38,588 nucleotides of DNA from JANNNX01 sp031398745 (GCA_031398745.1 JANNNX010000077.1:1-38588), one strand, 5' to 3'; numbered from the stretch's first letter, positions 7,927 to 15,837 are shown. Notes: generated by a model from the letters alone, not told the origin. Made by a program: numbers and translations.

Positions 7927-9417
7927 TCAGCCCGCGACCCCGGCACGCAGGGCGAAGCGCTGGAGTTTGCCCGTCGGCGTGCGGGGCAGGGACTCGAGGT
8001 AGGTGAAGCTGCGCGGCACCTTGAACGGCGCTAACCGAGCCCGCGCCAGGGCGGTCAGCTCGTCGGTCAAGGTGTCGTCCTCGAGGGTGCTCCCGGCCGA
8101 CCGGACGATGAACGCCCGCAGCTTCGAGGCGCCCGAGTCGTCCCGCACAGCAGCCACCGCGGCCTCCCGCACCCCCGGGTGCGAGCTGAGTACGTCCTCG
8201 ATCTCGTAAGGCGTCACCGTGATCCCCCCCACCATCTCGAGGTCGTCCACCCGTCCCATGTGGGTGATGTAGCCCTCGGCGTCGATGGCCACGCGGTCGC
8301 CGGTACGCATCCAGCCGTCCCCCACCAGGGTCGCCGCCGTCTCCTCGGGCTTGCCCAGGTACTCGACGAACAGCGACGGGCCCCGGACCCAGAGCACGCC
8401 CGGGGCGTCCGGGGCGACGGGGTCGCCCTCGTCGTCACACGCCCGCACCTCGTAGGGCGGGAGGACCCGGCCGATGGTGCCCGGCTTGCGGGCGCCGACC
8501 AGGTTGGAGGTGAATCCCTGACCGACCTCGGTCGAGCCCAGGCCATCGAGGATGGGCACGCCCAGCCAGGCCTCGGCCCGGTCGGCCAGCGCCGGGGTCA
8601 GGACCTCGCCGGCGGAGATCGCCACCCGGACCGACGAGAACGGCTCGGCCGGGGCGTTGGTGGCCAGGTTGGCGTACATGGTGGGCACCGAGAACAGCAC
8701 CGTCGGCCGGTGCCGCTCGGCCAGCTCGGTCACCACCTCGACGGTGGGGGGACGGGGGTCGATGATGGCTGCCGCCCCCGAGAACAGCGGGAACCACATC
8801 GAGTTGCCGGTGCCGTAGGCGAAGTACATCTTCGAGATCGAGAGCAGGACGTCGTCGGGGCGGATGCCGACTGCCCCTACCGCGAAGGCCTCGTAGAACA
8901 CCGCAGGATCGCTCTGGCGGTGGACGGCGCACTTCGGCGGTCCGGTGGTGCCCGAGGTGTAGTGGGCGTAGCCGGGGGCCGATGCGCCCACGGGCACCGC
9001 GTCGACAGGGTCGCCGGTGCGGGCCGCATCAGCGATGTCGGTGGGCGTGAGGACCGGGACGCCGAAGCGAGGGGTGAGCTCGGGCTCGCAGATCACCAGC
9101 ACCGCCCCGGAGTCCGACGACAGGTACCGGTGGTCCGACTCGGTGAGTCGGGCGTTGACCGGCACGGCCAGCGCCCCGAGACGCATCGTGGCCAGGAAGG
9201 CCCACACGAACTCGATGCCGTCGGGCAGCGCGACCAGCACCCGGTCGCCGACGCCGACTCCCTCGGCCCGCAGTCGACCCGCCACCCGGGCTGTGCCCTG
9301 GTGGGCCTGGCCGTGGGTGACGACGTCGTCGCCCACCAGGAACGCCGGGCGATCGTCCCACCCTCGGGTCGCCGCCAGGTGGGCCAGATCGGCGGTCAGG
9401 TTGGACACCTCGGGCAT
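7927..9417 (-). CDS. Benzoate-CoA-ligase-like acyl-CoA synthetase (ANL superfamily)
   Basis: This 496-aa AMP-forming enzyme activates a carboxylic acid to its CoA thioester through an acyl-adenylate. The phosphate-binding motif YTSGTTGPPK is at residues 153-162, GSTEVG takes the place of the YGxTE motif, a TGD motif follows, and the catalytic lysine is in PTGKLQ (K484). The overall pattern, with HYTSGTTG and KMYFAYGTGNSMWFPL, is like benzoate/aryl-CoA ligases rather than long-chain fatty-acid enzymes. The ATG is preceded by GGGGAGG. It is divergent from a fumarylacetoacetate-hydrolase-family gene, another hint at aromatic or hydroxy-acid catabolism. The true substrate needs an assay. Confidence 0.88.
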   Translation of the reverse strand: MPEVSNLTADLAHLAATRGWDDRPAFLVGDDVVTHGQAHQGTARVAGRLRAEGVGVGDRVLVALPDGIEFVWAFLATMRLGALAVPVNARLTESDHRYLSSDSGAVLVICEPELTPRFGVPVLTPTDIADAARTGDPVDAVPVGASAPGYAHYTSGTTGPPKCAVHRQSDPAVFYEAFAVGAVGIRPDDVLLSISKMYFAYGTGNSMWFPLFSGAAAIIDPRPPTVEVVTELAERHRPTVLFSVPTMYANLATNAPAEPFSSVRVAISAGEVLTPALADRAEAWLGVPILDGLGSTEVGQGFTSNLVGARKPGTIGRVLPPYEVRACDDEGDPVAPDAPGVLWVRGPSLFVEYLGKPEETAATLVGDGWMRTGDRVAIDAEGYITHMGRVDDLEMVGGITVTPYEIEDVLSSHPGVREAAVAAVRDDSGASKLRAFIVRSAGSTLEDDTLTDELTALARARLAPFKVPRSFTYLESLPRTPTGKLQRFALRAGVAG

Positions 9418-9550
9418 GTGTGGGACCTCCCCGTCGCGGGCCTCGGCCTCGAAGGTGGCCCGAGCGCCACGATGGTGCCAGAAGCCCTGTCCGGCGCGGT
9501 GGCCGAGGCTGGTCGGCGCCCTGGGCTCGGGGCCCCGGCCGGCGCCCCAC

Positions 9551-9556
9551 TACCCT
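9551..9556 (+). promoter_or_regulatory. Possible -10 element upstream of the FAH-family gene
   Basis: TACCCT lies 31 nt before the ATG, and GAGGAGG sits just before that ATG, so this gene would have a normal leader, unlike many neighbours. Confidence 0.35.
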
Positions 9557-9587
9557 GTCGCCGCTCCACCGTCGCCGAGGAGGACCC

Positions 9588-10424
9588 ATGAAGCTGGCCA
9601 CCATCCGCACCGCCGACGGAACCCGAGCGGCCCGCATCGAGGGCGACGAGGCAGTCGTGCTCGACGCCGCCGACGTGGGGGCCATCCTGGCCGGCGCCCT
9701 GGGTGGCCTGCAGGGCGCGGCCCAGGCCGACGGCGAGCGGCGCCCGGTCGAGGGGCTCGACCTGGCCCCGGTGGTGCCCCGGCCGGGCAAGATCCTCTGC
9801 GTGGGCCAGAACTACCTGTCCCACATCCAGGAGATGGGGGCCAAGATCCCCGACTTCCCGACGCTGTTCACCAAGTTCCCCTCCAGCCTGATCGGCGCGG
9901 CCGACGACATCTACCTGCCGCCCGAGTCCGACACCGTCGACTGGGAGGTCGAGCTGGCCGTCGTGGTGGGCCGCTCTGTGCGCCGGGTCGACCGCCAAGG
10001 AGCGCTCGACGCCATCGCCGGCTACACCGTCCTCAACGACATCTCGATGCGCGACTGGCAGAACCGCACCCGCCAGTGGATGCAGGGCAAGGCCTGGGAG
10101 CACTCGACACCGGTGGGCCCCTGGATGGTGACCCCGGACGAGGTCGACCACGCCGCCGATCTGCACGTGGTCTGCGAGGTCGACGGCGAGGTGGTCCAGG
10201 ACGGGCGGACCTCCGACCTCCTCTTCGACGGCGCCCATGTCATCTCCTACATGTCCACGGTGCTCACCCTCGAGCCCGGGGACATCATTGCCACCGGCAC
10301 CACCGGCGGTGTCGGCCACGGCCGCACCCCACCCCGCTACCTGGCCCCCGGCCAGGTCGTGCGCACCGCCATCGAGGGCATCGGCGAACTGGTCAACACC
10401 ACCGTGGTCGACCCTGGCGCCTGA
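9588..10424 (+). CDS. Fumarylacetoacetate hydrolase family protein
   Basis: This 278-aa protein has the FAH fold used by hydrolases, hydratases and isomerases of short 2-oxo acids. An N-terminal FAH-N region is followed by KILCVGQNYLSHIQEMG with the candidate catalytic histidine H79. The metal ligands appear as E120 and E122 in DWEVELAVVVGR and D151 in NDISMRDWQ. The C-terminal DIIATGTTGGVGHG segment is the usual family end. The ATG is preceded by GAGGAGG. Divergent orientation to the aryl-CoA-ligase-like gene suggests a common catabolic role, but FAH members differ widely in substrate and none can be named. A longer upstream frame exists but lacks family similarity. Confidence 0.9.
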   Translation: MKLATIRTADGTRAARIEGDEAVVLDAADVGAILAGALGGLQGAAQADGERRPVEGLDLAPVVPRPGKILCVGQNYLSHIQEMGAKIPDFPTLFTKFPSSLIGAADDIYLPPESDTVDWEVELAVVVGRSVRRVDRQGALDAIAGYTVLNDISMRDWQNRTRQWMQGKAWEHSTPVGPWMVTPDEVDHAADLHVVCEVDGEVVQDGRTSDLLFDGAHVISYMSTVLTLEPGDIIATGTTGGVGHGRTPPRYLAPGQVVRTAIEGIGELVNTTVVDPGA

Positions 10425-10483
10425 TCCCGCCCGACGCCGGGTACCCGCGTCGAGCGGTCCCCGGCGATGTCACAGCCCAGTCG

Positions 10484-10489
10484 TAGCCT
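10484..10489 (+). promoter_or_regulatory. -10 element, leaderless start of the RecB-like gene
   Basis: TAGCCT ends 7 nt before the ATG at 10497 and selects this ATG over one at 10467. Confidence 0.55.
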
Positions 10490-10496
10490 GCCCAGG

Positions 10497-11300
10497 ATGA
10501 CCCTGCCGGTGCCCCGCTCGCTGTCACCGTCGAAGGTGTCGAGCTTCCGCGACTGCGCCCTTGCCTTCCGGTTCTCGGTGATCGACCGGCTGCCCGAGGC
10601 GCCGTCGCCGGCAGCGGTCAAGGGCACCCTGGTGCACCGGGCCCTCGAGCTCCTCCACTGCCAGCCGGCCCCCGACCGGACCATCGACGTCGCCCTCGAC
10701 TGCCTCACCCGGGCCCGGAGCGAGGAGGACAACGCCGCCGAGCTGGCCGACCTGGCCCTCGAACCCGAGGCCGAGCGTGCCTTCGCCCTCGACGCCGAGC
10801 GGCTCGTGCGCCGATCCTTCCTCCTCGAGGATCCCCGGCAGGTCTCGGCCATCGGGCTCGAGCTGCTGCTGGAGGCCGAGCTCGGTGGTGTACGGCTACG
10901 GGGCATCATCGACCGCCTCGAGCTCGACGCCGACGGCGGGCTGGTGGTCACCGACTACAAGACCGGCCGGGTCCCGTCCGAGCGCAACGAGCAGACCCGC
11001 CTGGGCGGCGTCCACTTCTACGCCTGGCTGTGCGAGACGGTCCTCGGCCGCCGGCCGTCACGGATCCAGCTCCTCTACCTCAGCGAGCCGGTGGCAGTCA
11101 TCGCCACCCCCACCGACCAGTCGCTGGCCGGCCTCGAGCGGCGGGTGGCCGCGGTGTGGTCGGCCGTCGAGCGGGCCTGCGAGCGCGACGACTTCCGCCC
11201 GCAGCCCGGACCGCTCTGCTCGTGGTGTTCGTTCCAGGCGCTCTGCCCCGCGTTCGGCGGCGACCCCTCCCAGGCCCGCCAGCTCGCGGCGGCCGGGTGA
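10497..11300 (+). CDS. Stand-alone RecB/Cas4-like PD-(D/E)XK nuclease with predicted Fe-S cluster
   Basis: This 267-aa protein belongs to the PD-(D/E)XK superfamily (RecB/AddB C-terminal nuclease, Cas4-like). The N-terminal SxSKVSSFRDC gives Cys20. GTLVHRALE carries the superfamily histidine (H47), GIIDRLE the metal aspartate (D139) and VTDYKTG the D-x-K pair (D153, K155). C241, C244 and C250 follow near the end. The layout of one N-terminal plus three C-terminal cysteines is that of the 4Fe-4S nucleases. No helicase domain is attached and no CRISPR array or cas gene is near, so it is more likely a DNA-repair exonuclease than an adaptation factor. It is translationally coupled to the PAP2 gene. 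Confidence 0.88.
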   Translation: MTLPVPRSLSPSKVSSFRDCALAFRFSVIDRLPEAPSPAAVKGTLVHRALELLHCQPAPDRTIDVALDCLTRARSEEDNAAELADLALEPEAERAFALDAERLVRRSFLLEDPRQVSAIGLELLLEAELGGVRLRGIIDRLELDADGGLVVTDYKTGRVPSERNEQTRLGGVHFYAWLCETVLGRRPSRIQLLYLSEPVAVIATPTDQSLAGLERRVAAVWSAVERACERDDFRPQPGPLCSWCSFQALCPAFGGDPSQARQLAAAG

Positions 11301-11806
11301 ATCGCTTCGACGTCTGGCTCGACCGCGCCTCCGATCGCCTCCGTGGCCACGCGCTGGCCGACCGGACCTTCTACACCGCCTCCCGAGCCGCCGACCACTC
11401 GGTGCTCTGGCACGTGCTGGCCGTCGGGGTGGCGTTGCCCAGCGCCGAGCCGCTCTCGACCTGGCTGCCGCTCGCCCTCGCCCTGGGCTTCGAGTCGCTG
11501 CTGGTCAACGTGGGCATCAAGTCGCTGTTCCGCCGGCAGCGACCCCTCCAGGACCACCCTCGCCCCCACCACCTCCGACGGCCTCGCACCAGCAGCTTCC
11601 CCAGCGGCCACGCCACCTCGGGCTTCATGGCCGCCGTGGTGCTGACCTCGTCGGCCCCCCCACTGGCCCCCTTGTGGTTCCTGTTGGCCACGGTGGTGGC
11701 GTGGAGCCGGGTGCACGTCCGCATCCACCACGGCACCGATGTCGTCGCCGGTGCCCTGCTGGGGGCCGCCCTGGGGTTCGGGGTCGTGCGGGTGTGGCCG
11801 ATCTGA
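11297..11806 (+). CDS. PAP2-family membrane phosphatase
   Basis: This 169-aa membrane protein belongs to the type 2 phosphatidic acid phosphatase family. All three active-site motifs are present: K75 to R82-P83 (KSLFRRQRP), PSGH at residues 102-105, and SRVHVRIHHGTD at 137-148 with the catalytic histidine. Four or so hydrophobic segments surround them. Such enzymes dephosphorylate lipid phosphates, for example undecaprenyl pyrophosphate or phosphatidic acid, on the outer face of the membrane. The GTG start overlaps the stop of the nuclease gene by 4 bp (GTGA), so the two are expressed together, although no shared function is obvious. Confidence 0.9.
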   Translation: MNRFDVWLDRASDRLRGHALADRTFYTASRAADHSVLWHVLAVGVALPSAEPLSTWLPLALALGFESLLVNVGIKSLFRRQRPLQDHPRPHHLRRPRTSSFPSGHATSGFMAAVVLTSSAPPLAPLWFLLATVVAWSRVHVRIHHGTDVVAGALLGAALGFGVVRVWPI

Positions 11807-11852
11807 GCGAGGTCGGGGGAATGTGCCCCGCGGGGCGGCTGTTGACCGGCGG

Positions 11853-12455
11853 GTGAGCACCCCCGCCTTCGCCGTCAACTTCGACTACCGCTGCCCCTTC
11901 GCCCGGATCGTCCACCAGTACCTGATCGACGGGCTGGAGGGAGACGCCGAGTGGGACGTCGCCTTCGTGCCGTTCTCGCTCAGTCAGGCCAAGGTCGAGC
12001 CCGGCGAGCCCGACATGTGGGACGCTCCCGAGCGCGATTCGGGTCTGCTCGCCCTGCAGGTCGGCGTGGCCGTGCGAGACGGGCAGCCCGACCGCTTCCT
12101 GGCGGTGCACCGGGCCCTTTTCGCCTTCCGCCACGAGCTCGGTGGCGACTTACGGGACGAGGATGCCCTCCGCCGGATCGTCGCCGACGCTGGGGCCGAC
12201 GTCGACGCCACCTTCGAAGCGGTGCGAACGGGGGGACCGCTGGCCGCGGTGCGCGACGAGCACACCTGGTCGGTGAAGGAGAGCGACGTGTGGGGCACCC
12301 CGACCTTCCTAGCCGGGGGGTCGGCCAGCTTCGTGCGGCTGATGGCCGGTCCCCGCGACGCGCAGCACGCCCGCGACACCGTCGAACGGCTGGTCGAGAT
12401 GCTGACCGAGTGGCCCGAACTCAACGAGTTCAAGCACACCTCGCTCGAGCGCTAG
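11853..12455 (+). CDS. DsbA-family (FrnE/Rv2466c-like) thioredoxin-fold protein with one active-site Cys
   Basis: This 200-aa protein has the DsbA fold: an N-terminal strand FAVNFDYRCPFA with the active site, a helical insertion, then the cis-proline motif WGTPTFL and a C-terminal helix. The active site reads C14-P-F-A17, so the second cysteine of CxxC is missing. It may act through a monothiol mechanism, possibly with mycothiol, which this organism is predicted to have because mca is nearby; that is inference. There is no signal peptide, so it should be cytoplasmic. The GTG at 11853 is chosen because translation from it begins directly with the fold's first strand. Confidence 0.82.
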   Translation: MSTPAFAVNFDYRCPFARIVHQYLIDGLEGDAEWDVAFVPFSLSQAKVEPGEPDMWDAPERDSGLLALQVGVAVRDGQPDRFLAVHRALFAFRHELGGDLRDEDALRRIVADAGADVDATFEAVRTGGPLAAVRDEHTWSVKESDVWGTPTFLAGGSASFVRLMAGPRDAQHARDTVERLVEMLTEWPELNEFKHTSLER

Positions 12456-12502
12456 GAGGCGCTCGCCCGAGAAAGGCGCGGTCGTCGTTGCGGGAAAGGC
12501 GG

Positions 12503-12518
12503 CGCCGGCAGGCCGGCG
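12503..12518. terminator. Hairpin between convergent genes
   Basis: CGCCGGC and GCCGGCG form a perfect 7-bp stem with a 2-nt loop, between the ends of the DsbA-fold gene and the small minus-strand gene. It may serve both as a terminator, but there is no T tract. Confidence 0.35.
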
Positions 12519-12523
12519 ACCGG

Positions 12524-12700
12524 TCAGCTCGAAGAAGGAGCGGTGACCTCGGAGGAGGCCAGGAGCAGTCGCACGTCGAGGAGGAGGTCGGCCATCTCGT
12601 CGGTGGACACGAGCTCGCGATGGAGGAGGTCGGCCAGACCCCGGTCGATGACGACCAGCGCCTCGGTGATGACGGTCGCCTCTTCCAACTCGGTGGTCAT
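12524..12700 (-). CDS. 58-aa acidic helical protein, unknown
   Basis: This short gene encodes a 58-aa protein starting MTTELEEATV and ending in APSSS. It is rich in Leu, Glu and Asp and should be largely helical, with no membrane segment. Support comes from the ribosome-binding site GGGAGGG 4 nt before the ATG and from a -10-like TACGCT at 12742-12747 that would give a leader of about 35 nt. It is divergent from the tetR-type gene and shares the intergenic region with it, so it may belong to the same regulatory unit. I do not recognise a family. It is below the length that most gene callers report reliably. Confidence 0.55.
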   Translation of the reverse strand: MTTELEEATVITEALVVIDRGLADLLHRELVSTDEMADLLLDVRLLLASSEVTAPSSS

Positions 12701-12741
12701 CGTGCCCTCCCGTTCGTGTCGTCAGCGATGCAGCAAGTTAG

Positions 12742-12747
12742 AGCGTA
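12742..12747 (-). promoter_or_regulatory. -10-like element upstream of the 58-aa protein gene
   Basis: TACGCT on the minus strand lies 41 nt before the ATG at 12700, with the GGGAGGG ribosome-binding site between them. Confidence 0.4.
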
Positions 12748-12839
12748 CCCGGGGGCCCCGCCCGGGGGGCGTCGGTAACGGAGCATTCACAATGGCTCGG
12801 CCATCACCGAGGCAATGCGGGAGTGTGACCGACGTCTCA

Positions 12840-12868
12840 TTGACGAAGTGAGTGCTCACTCGCAATTG
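12840..12868 (+). promoter_or_regulatory. Promoter and candidate TetR operator of the drug-export operon
   Basis: TTGACG (12840-12845) and CAATTG (12863-12868) are spaced by 17 bp as -35 and -10. Between them lies the inverted repeat GAGTG-CT-CACTC (12850-12861), a typical TetR-type operator. Repressor bound there would block RNA polymerase and give autoregulation. The GTG at 12876 follows 7 nt after the -10, as in other leaderless genes here. Confidence 0.5.
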
Positions 12869-12875
12869 TGGGCCT

Positions 12876-13556
12876 GTGCCGACAACGCCAGGTACGGAAC
12901 AGGCAATCGAGCGTCCGACCGAGCGCCGGGGCCGCGCCCCCCGTCTCGCGGCCGACGCCCGTCGGCGCATGCTGGTCGACGCCACCCTGCCCCTGCTCGC
13001 TCGGCGCGGCCCGACGGTGACCACGGCCGAGATCGCGGCAGCGGCCGGGGTGGCCGAAGGCACCATGTTCCGGGTCTTCCCGGACAAGGCCGGCCTGCTC
13101 GAGGCGTGCGTGGCGCACGCCCTGTGCGCCGACGACACCCATCGCCAGCTGGCCGACGCGGCACGTCACGACCAGCTCGAAGAGCGGCTCGCGGCCGCGG
13201 GCGACGCCCTGCGGGCCTATTTCACCCGGGTCGGCCCCCTGCTCGATCGCCGGCTCCTCGACCCCGGCCCGACCCTCCCGGACCACACGCCGGAGCGGAT
13301 CCTGCCCCTGCTCTCCCAGTCGGTGGCCGACCTGTTCGCCGGCGTCCCGGCCGCCTCGCTGCGCGCGACGCCGGAGCTGCTGGGCCGGCTCTACGTCCTG
13401 CTGTTCGCGGCCGAGGGCATGCCCACTCGCACGGCCAGCGCGCCCCTGCCCATCCCCGAAGTCGTCCGGGTCCTCCTGAGCGGGGCGCTGGCCGGCGATG
13501 CCAGCCATTCCGACCTCGACGCTCACCCCACCACCGAACGGAGCACCGCCCGATGA
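12876..13556 (+). CDS. TetR/AcrR-family repressor
   Basis: This 226-aa one-component regulator has an N-terminal TetR helix-turn-helix: ARRRMLVDATLPLLARRG, then VTTAEIAAAAGVAEGTMFRVF, followed by DKAGLLEACV, matching the family DNA-binding domain at about residues 25-75. The C-terminal ligand domain is not assignable. I prefer the GTG at 12876; a GTG at 12852 is in frame but lies inside the candidate operator. The stop overlaps the ATG of the ABC ATPase gene (ATGA), so the regulator is the first gene of the export operon and probably represses it together with itself until a toxic ligand binds. Confidence 0.87.
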   Translation: MPTTPGTEQAIERPTERRGRAPRLAADARRRMLVDATLPLLARRGPTVTTAEIAAAAGVAEGTMFRVFPDKAGLLEACVAHALCADDTHRQLADAARHDQLEERLAAAGDALRAYFTRVGPLLDRRLLDPGPTLPDHTPERILPLLSQSVADLFAGVPAASLRATPELLGRLYVLLFAAEGMPTRTASAPLPIPEVVRVLLSGALAGDASHSDLDAHPTTERSTAR

Positions 13557-14608
13557 ACGAGTCCGAAGCCGCGGTCGTGGTCGAGGGCGTCAGCCGCCGC
13601 TTTGGCTCGGTGATCGCGCTCGACGCTGTCGACCTACGGATCGAGGCCGGGACCGTCCTGGGCCTGCTCGGCCACAACGGCGCTGGCAAGACCACCCTCG
13701 TCCGCATCCTGGCCACGCTCCTGCCGCCCACCGCCGGTCGAGCGCGGATCGCCGGGTTCGATGTCGTCTCCCAACCACGAGAGGTCCGTCGCCGCATCGG
13801 TCTCACCGGCCAGTACGCGGCCGTCGACGAGCTGCTCACCGGCCGGGAGAACCTGCAGATGGTCGGCCGCCTCCTGGGAGAGAACGCCTCCTGGTCGCGG
13901 CGCCGGGCCGACGACCTACTCGAGCGGTTCGCCCTGGCCGACGCGGCCGACCGGGTAGCCGGCACCTACTCGGGGGGCATGCGCCGCCGACTCGACGTCG
14001 CCGTCAGCCTCGTTGGCCACCCGGTGGTGCTCTTCCTCGACGAACCGACGACCGGCCTCGACCCGGTCGGGCGCAACGACATGTGGGCCCTGGTCGAGGA
14101 ACTGGTGCATGAGGGCACCACCCTCCTGCTGACCACCCAGTACCTCGACGAAGCCGACCGCCTGGCCGACCGCATCGTGCTGTTGGCCCGGGGGGCCAAG
14201 GTGGCCGAGGGCACCGCGGCCGAGCTCAAGCGCCAGGTCGGCGGGAGCTCGGTACGGATCACCGTGCGGGAGGCGGCCGACCTCGAGCCGGCCCGGCTCG
14301 CCCTCACCCCGCTCAGCGGCACCCTCGACGTCGACCTCGAATCCCGCACCATCGCGGTGCCGGTGTCGGGTGCCGAGGCCACCGCCCCCATCGTCCGAGC
14401 CCTCGACGACGGCGGCGTCGTCATCACCGGCCTCGAGATGATCAGCCCCTCCCTCGACGACGTCTACCTCGCGCACACCGGCCACGACCCGGCCCAGGAA
14501 GGAACCCCCGATGAGCACGACATCGCCCCCCCAGACGGCCCACCCGGGCGACGACCCCGCCGCCCCGGGCGGGCGGGCGCCGGCATCGGGGGTCGTGGCC
14601 CACGCTGA
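13553..14608 (+). CDS. DrrA-type daunorubicin-resistance ABC transporter ATPase
   Basis: This 351-aa protein is the ATP-binding subunit of an ABC-2 exporter in the DrrA family. It has the Walker A motif GHNGAGKTT near residue 42, the signature YSGGMRRRLDVA, Walker B VVLFLDEPTTGLDP and an H-loop replaced by glutamine in LLTTQYLDEADRLAD, which is characteristic of DrrA-like proteins. A C-terminal domain follows, ending in PSLDDVYLAHTG. The last 30 or so residues are Pro/Arg/Gly-rich and overlap the next gene. It is coupled to the TetR gene by ATGA and to the permease gene downstream. Likely role: efflux of a hydrophobic drug or lipid; the substrate is unknown. Confidence 0.92.
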   Translation: MNESEAAVVVEGVSRRFGSVIALDAVDLRIEAGTVLGLLGHNGAGKTTLVRILATLLPPTAGRARIAGFDVVSQPREVRRRIGLTGQYAAVDELLTGRENLQMVGRLLGENASWSRRRADDLLERFALADAADRVAGTYSGGMRRRLDVAVSLVGHPVVLFLDEPTTGLDPVGRNDMWALVEELVHEGTTLLLTTQYLDEADRLADRIVLLARGAKVAEGTAAELKRQVGGSSVRITVREAADLEPARLALTPLSGTLDVDLESRTIAVPVSGAEATAPIVRALDDGGVVITGLEMISPSLDDVYLAHTGHDPAQEGTPDEHDIAPPDGPPGRRPRRPGRAGAGIGGRGPR

Positions 14609-15404
14609 GGTCGCCCGTGGAGGTCGGCTGCTGGTCGAGGTTCGCGTCCTCACGTGGCGCAACCTGGTCAAGATCTGGCGCACGCCGCAGCTGCTGATCG
14701 GCTCGCTGATCCAGCCGCTCATCTTCCTGGTCCTCTTCAGCCAGGTCTTCCGGTCCCTGGCCGAGACCCCGAGCTTCCCCCAGGGCGTGAGCTACATCGA
14801 CTACCTGCTCCCCGGGATCCTGGTCACCACCACCGCATCGTCGGGCACGCAGTCGGCCATCGGCATGGCCAACGATCTCGCCACCGGCATCATGGACCGG
14901 TTCCGGTCGTTGCCGATGCACACCGCCTCGGTGCCCCTGGCCCGCTCGATCTACGACCTCGTGCGGGGGGCCATGCAGGCCGGGCTGATGATGGCGTTGG
15001 GCTTCCTGCTCTTCGGCTTCCGCCCCGACGAGGGCATCCTCGGGGCGGCCGGCGCCATCCTGGTCGTGCTGACCTTCGGGTTCGCCATGTCGTGGCTGTT
15101 CATCGGCGTGGGCACGACCTTCCGCAACGCCGAGGCGGCCCAGACCATCGGCTTCCTCTTCGTGTTCCCGCTCATGTTCGCTTCGTCGGCCTTCACCCCC
15201 ATCGACGGGCTCCCCGACTGGCTCCAGCTCATCGCCCGCTGGAACCCCATGACGCACGCCGTCAACGCCTCCCGGGCCCTGGCTCTGGGCGGCACCACCA
15301 TCGGTATCGACACCACCCACGAGGTCCTCCTCACCGCCCTGACCAGCGCGCTCCTGGCCGGAGTGGGAGGTCTGCTCACGATGCGAGCCTTCCGGAAGGT
15401 GTGA
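14511..15404 (+). CDS. DrrB-type ABC-2 transporter permease
   Basis: This 297-aa membrane protein is the permease partner of the DrrA-like ATPase. After a Pro/Ala-rich cytoplasmic N-terminus of about 45 residues, it has the ABC-2 membrane domain with six hydrophobic segments. The family block includes NLVKIWRTPQLLIGSLIQPLIF, here split as NLVKIWRTPQ and LIQPLIFLVLF, and MDRFRSLPMHTASVPLARS. The ATG at 14511 has AGGAAGG upstream and lies 98 nt inside the ATPase gene. A GTG at 14595 would shorten the overlap to 14 nt and still keep the whole membrane domain, so the start is not settled. Confidence 0.9.
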   Translation: MSTTSPPQTAHPGDDPAAPGGRAPASGVVAHAEVARGGRLLVEVRVLTWRNLVKIWRTPQLLIGSLIQPLIFLVLFSQVFRSLAETPSFPQGVSYIDYLLPGILVTTTASSGTQSAIGMANDLATGIMDRFRSLPMHTASVPLARSIYDLVRGAMQAGLMMALGFLLFGFRPDEGILGAAGAILVVLTFGFAMSWLFIGVGTTFRNAEAAQTIGFLFVFPLMFASSAFTPIDGLPDWLQLIARWNPMTHAVNASRALALGGTTIGIDTTHEVLLTALTSALLAGVGGLLTMRAFRKV

Positions 15405-15408
15405 GCGG

Positions 15409-15837
15409 GTGGCTCGGTCGATGGGCGAGCAGGAGTGGCGGGACTTCCTCCTCGAACGGCCTCGCCCGGCAACCCTCGGGTGGGTGACCACCGACGGCCG
15501 GGCCATGGTGGCCGCGGTGTGGATCGACCTCGACGGCGACGACGTCGTCTTCCAGACCGGGGCCGACACGGCCAAGGCGAGGGCCATCCGGCGAGACCCC
15601 CGCGTCACCCTCCTGGTCGACGACGACCGGCCGCCGTTCGCCTTCGTCCGGATCGAGGGGATCGCCACCACCTCGGACGACCTCGACGACGTAGTGGCGT
15701 GGGCCGAGCGCATCGGCGGTCGCTACATGGGGGCCGATCGGGCCGACGAGTACGGCGAGCGCAACGGGGTCCCCGGAGAGCTGGTGGTCCGGGTCCGAGC
15801 GACCCGAGTGGTCGCCCAGCGGGACATTTCGGCCTGA
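15409..15837 (+). CDS. PPOX-fold F420-type oxidoreductase
   Basis: This 142-aa protein has the split-beta-barrel pyridoxamine 5'-phosphate oxidase fold of the family often annotated as PPOX-class F420-dependent oxidoreductases. The pattern ATLGWVTTDGRAMVAAVWIDLDGDDVVFQT, given here in parts as ATLGWVTTDGR and VWIDLDGDDVVFQT, is the usual first half, and KARAIRRDPRVTLLVDDDRPPFAFVRIEG the second. Such proteins bind F420, FMN or haem, and F420 is plausible because cofC lies in the same window. The start is a GTG with GGAAGG upstream; an ATG four codons on is also possible. It begins 4 nt after the permease gene and may be co-transcribed with the exporter. Confidence 0.85.
   Translation: MARSMGEQEWRDFLLERPRPATLGWVTTDGRAMVAAVWIDLDGDDVVFQTGADTAKARAIRRDPRVTLLVDDDRPPFAFVRIEGIATTSDDLDDVVAWAERIGGRYMGADRADEYGERNGVPGELVVRVRATRVVAQRDISA

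Noticed and set aside
10497..11300. The Cas4-like nuclease as a sign of a CRISPR-Cas system.
   Set aside because: No repeat array or other cas gene is present, and the protein also fits general RecB-family repair nucleases.
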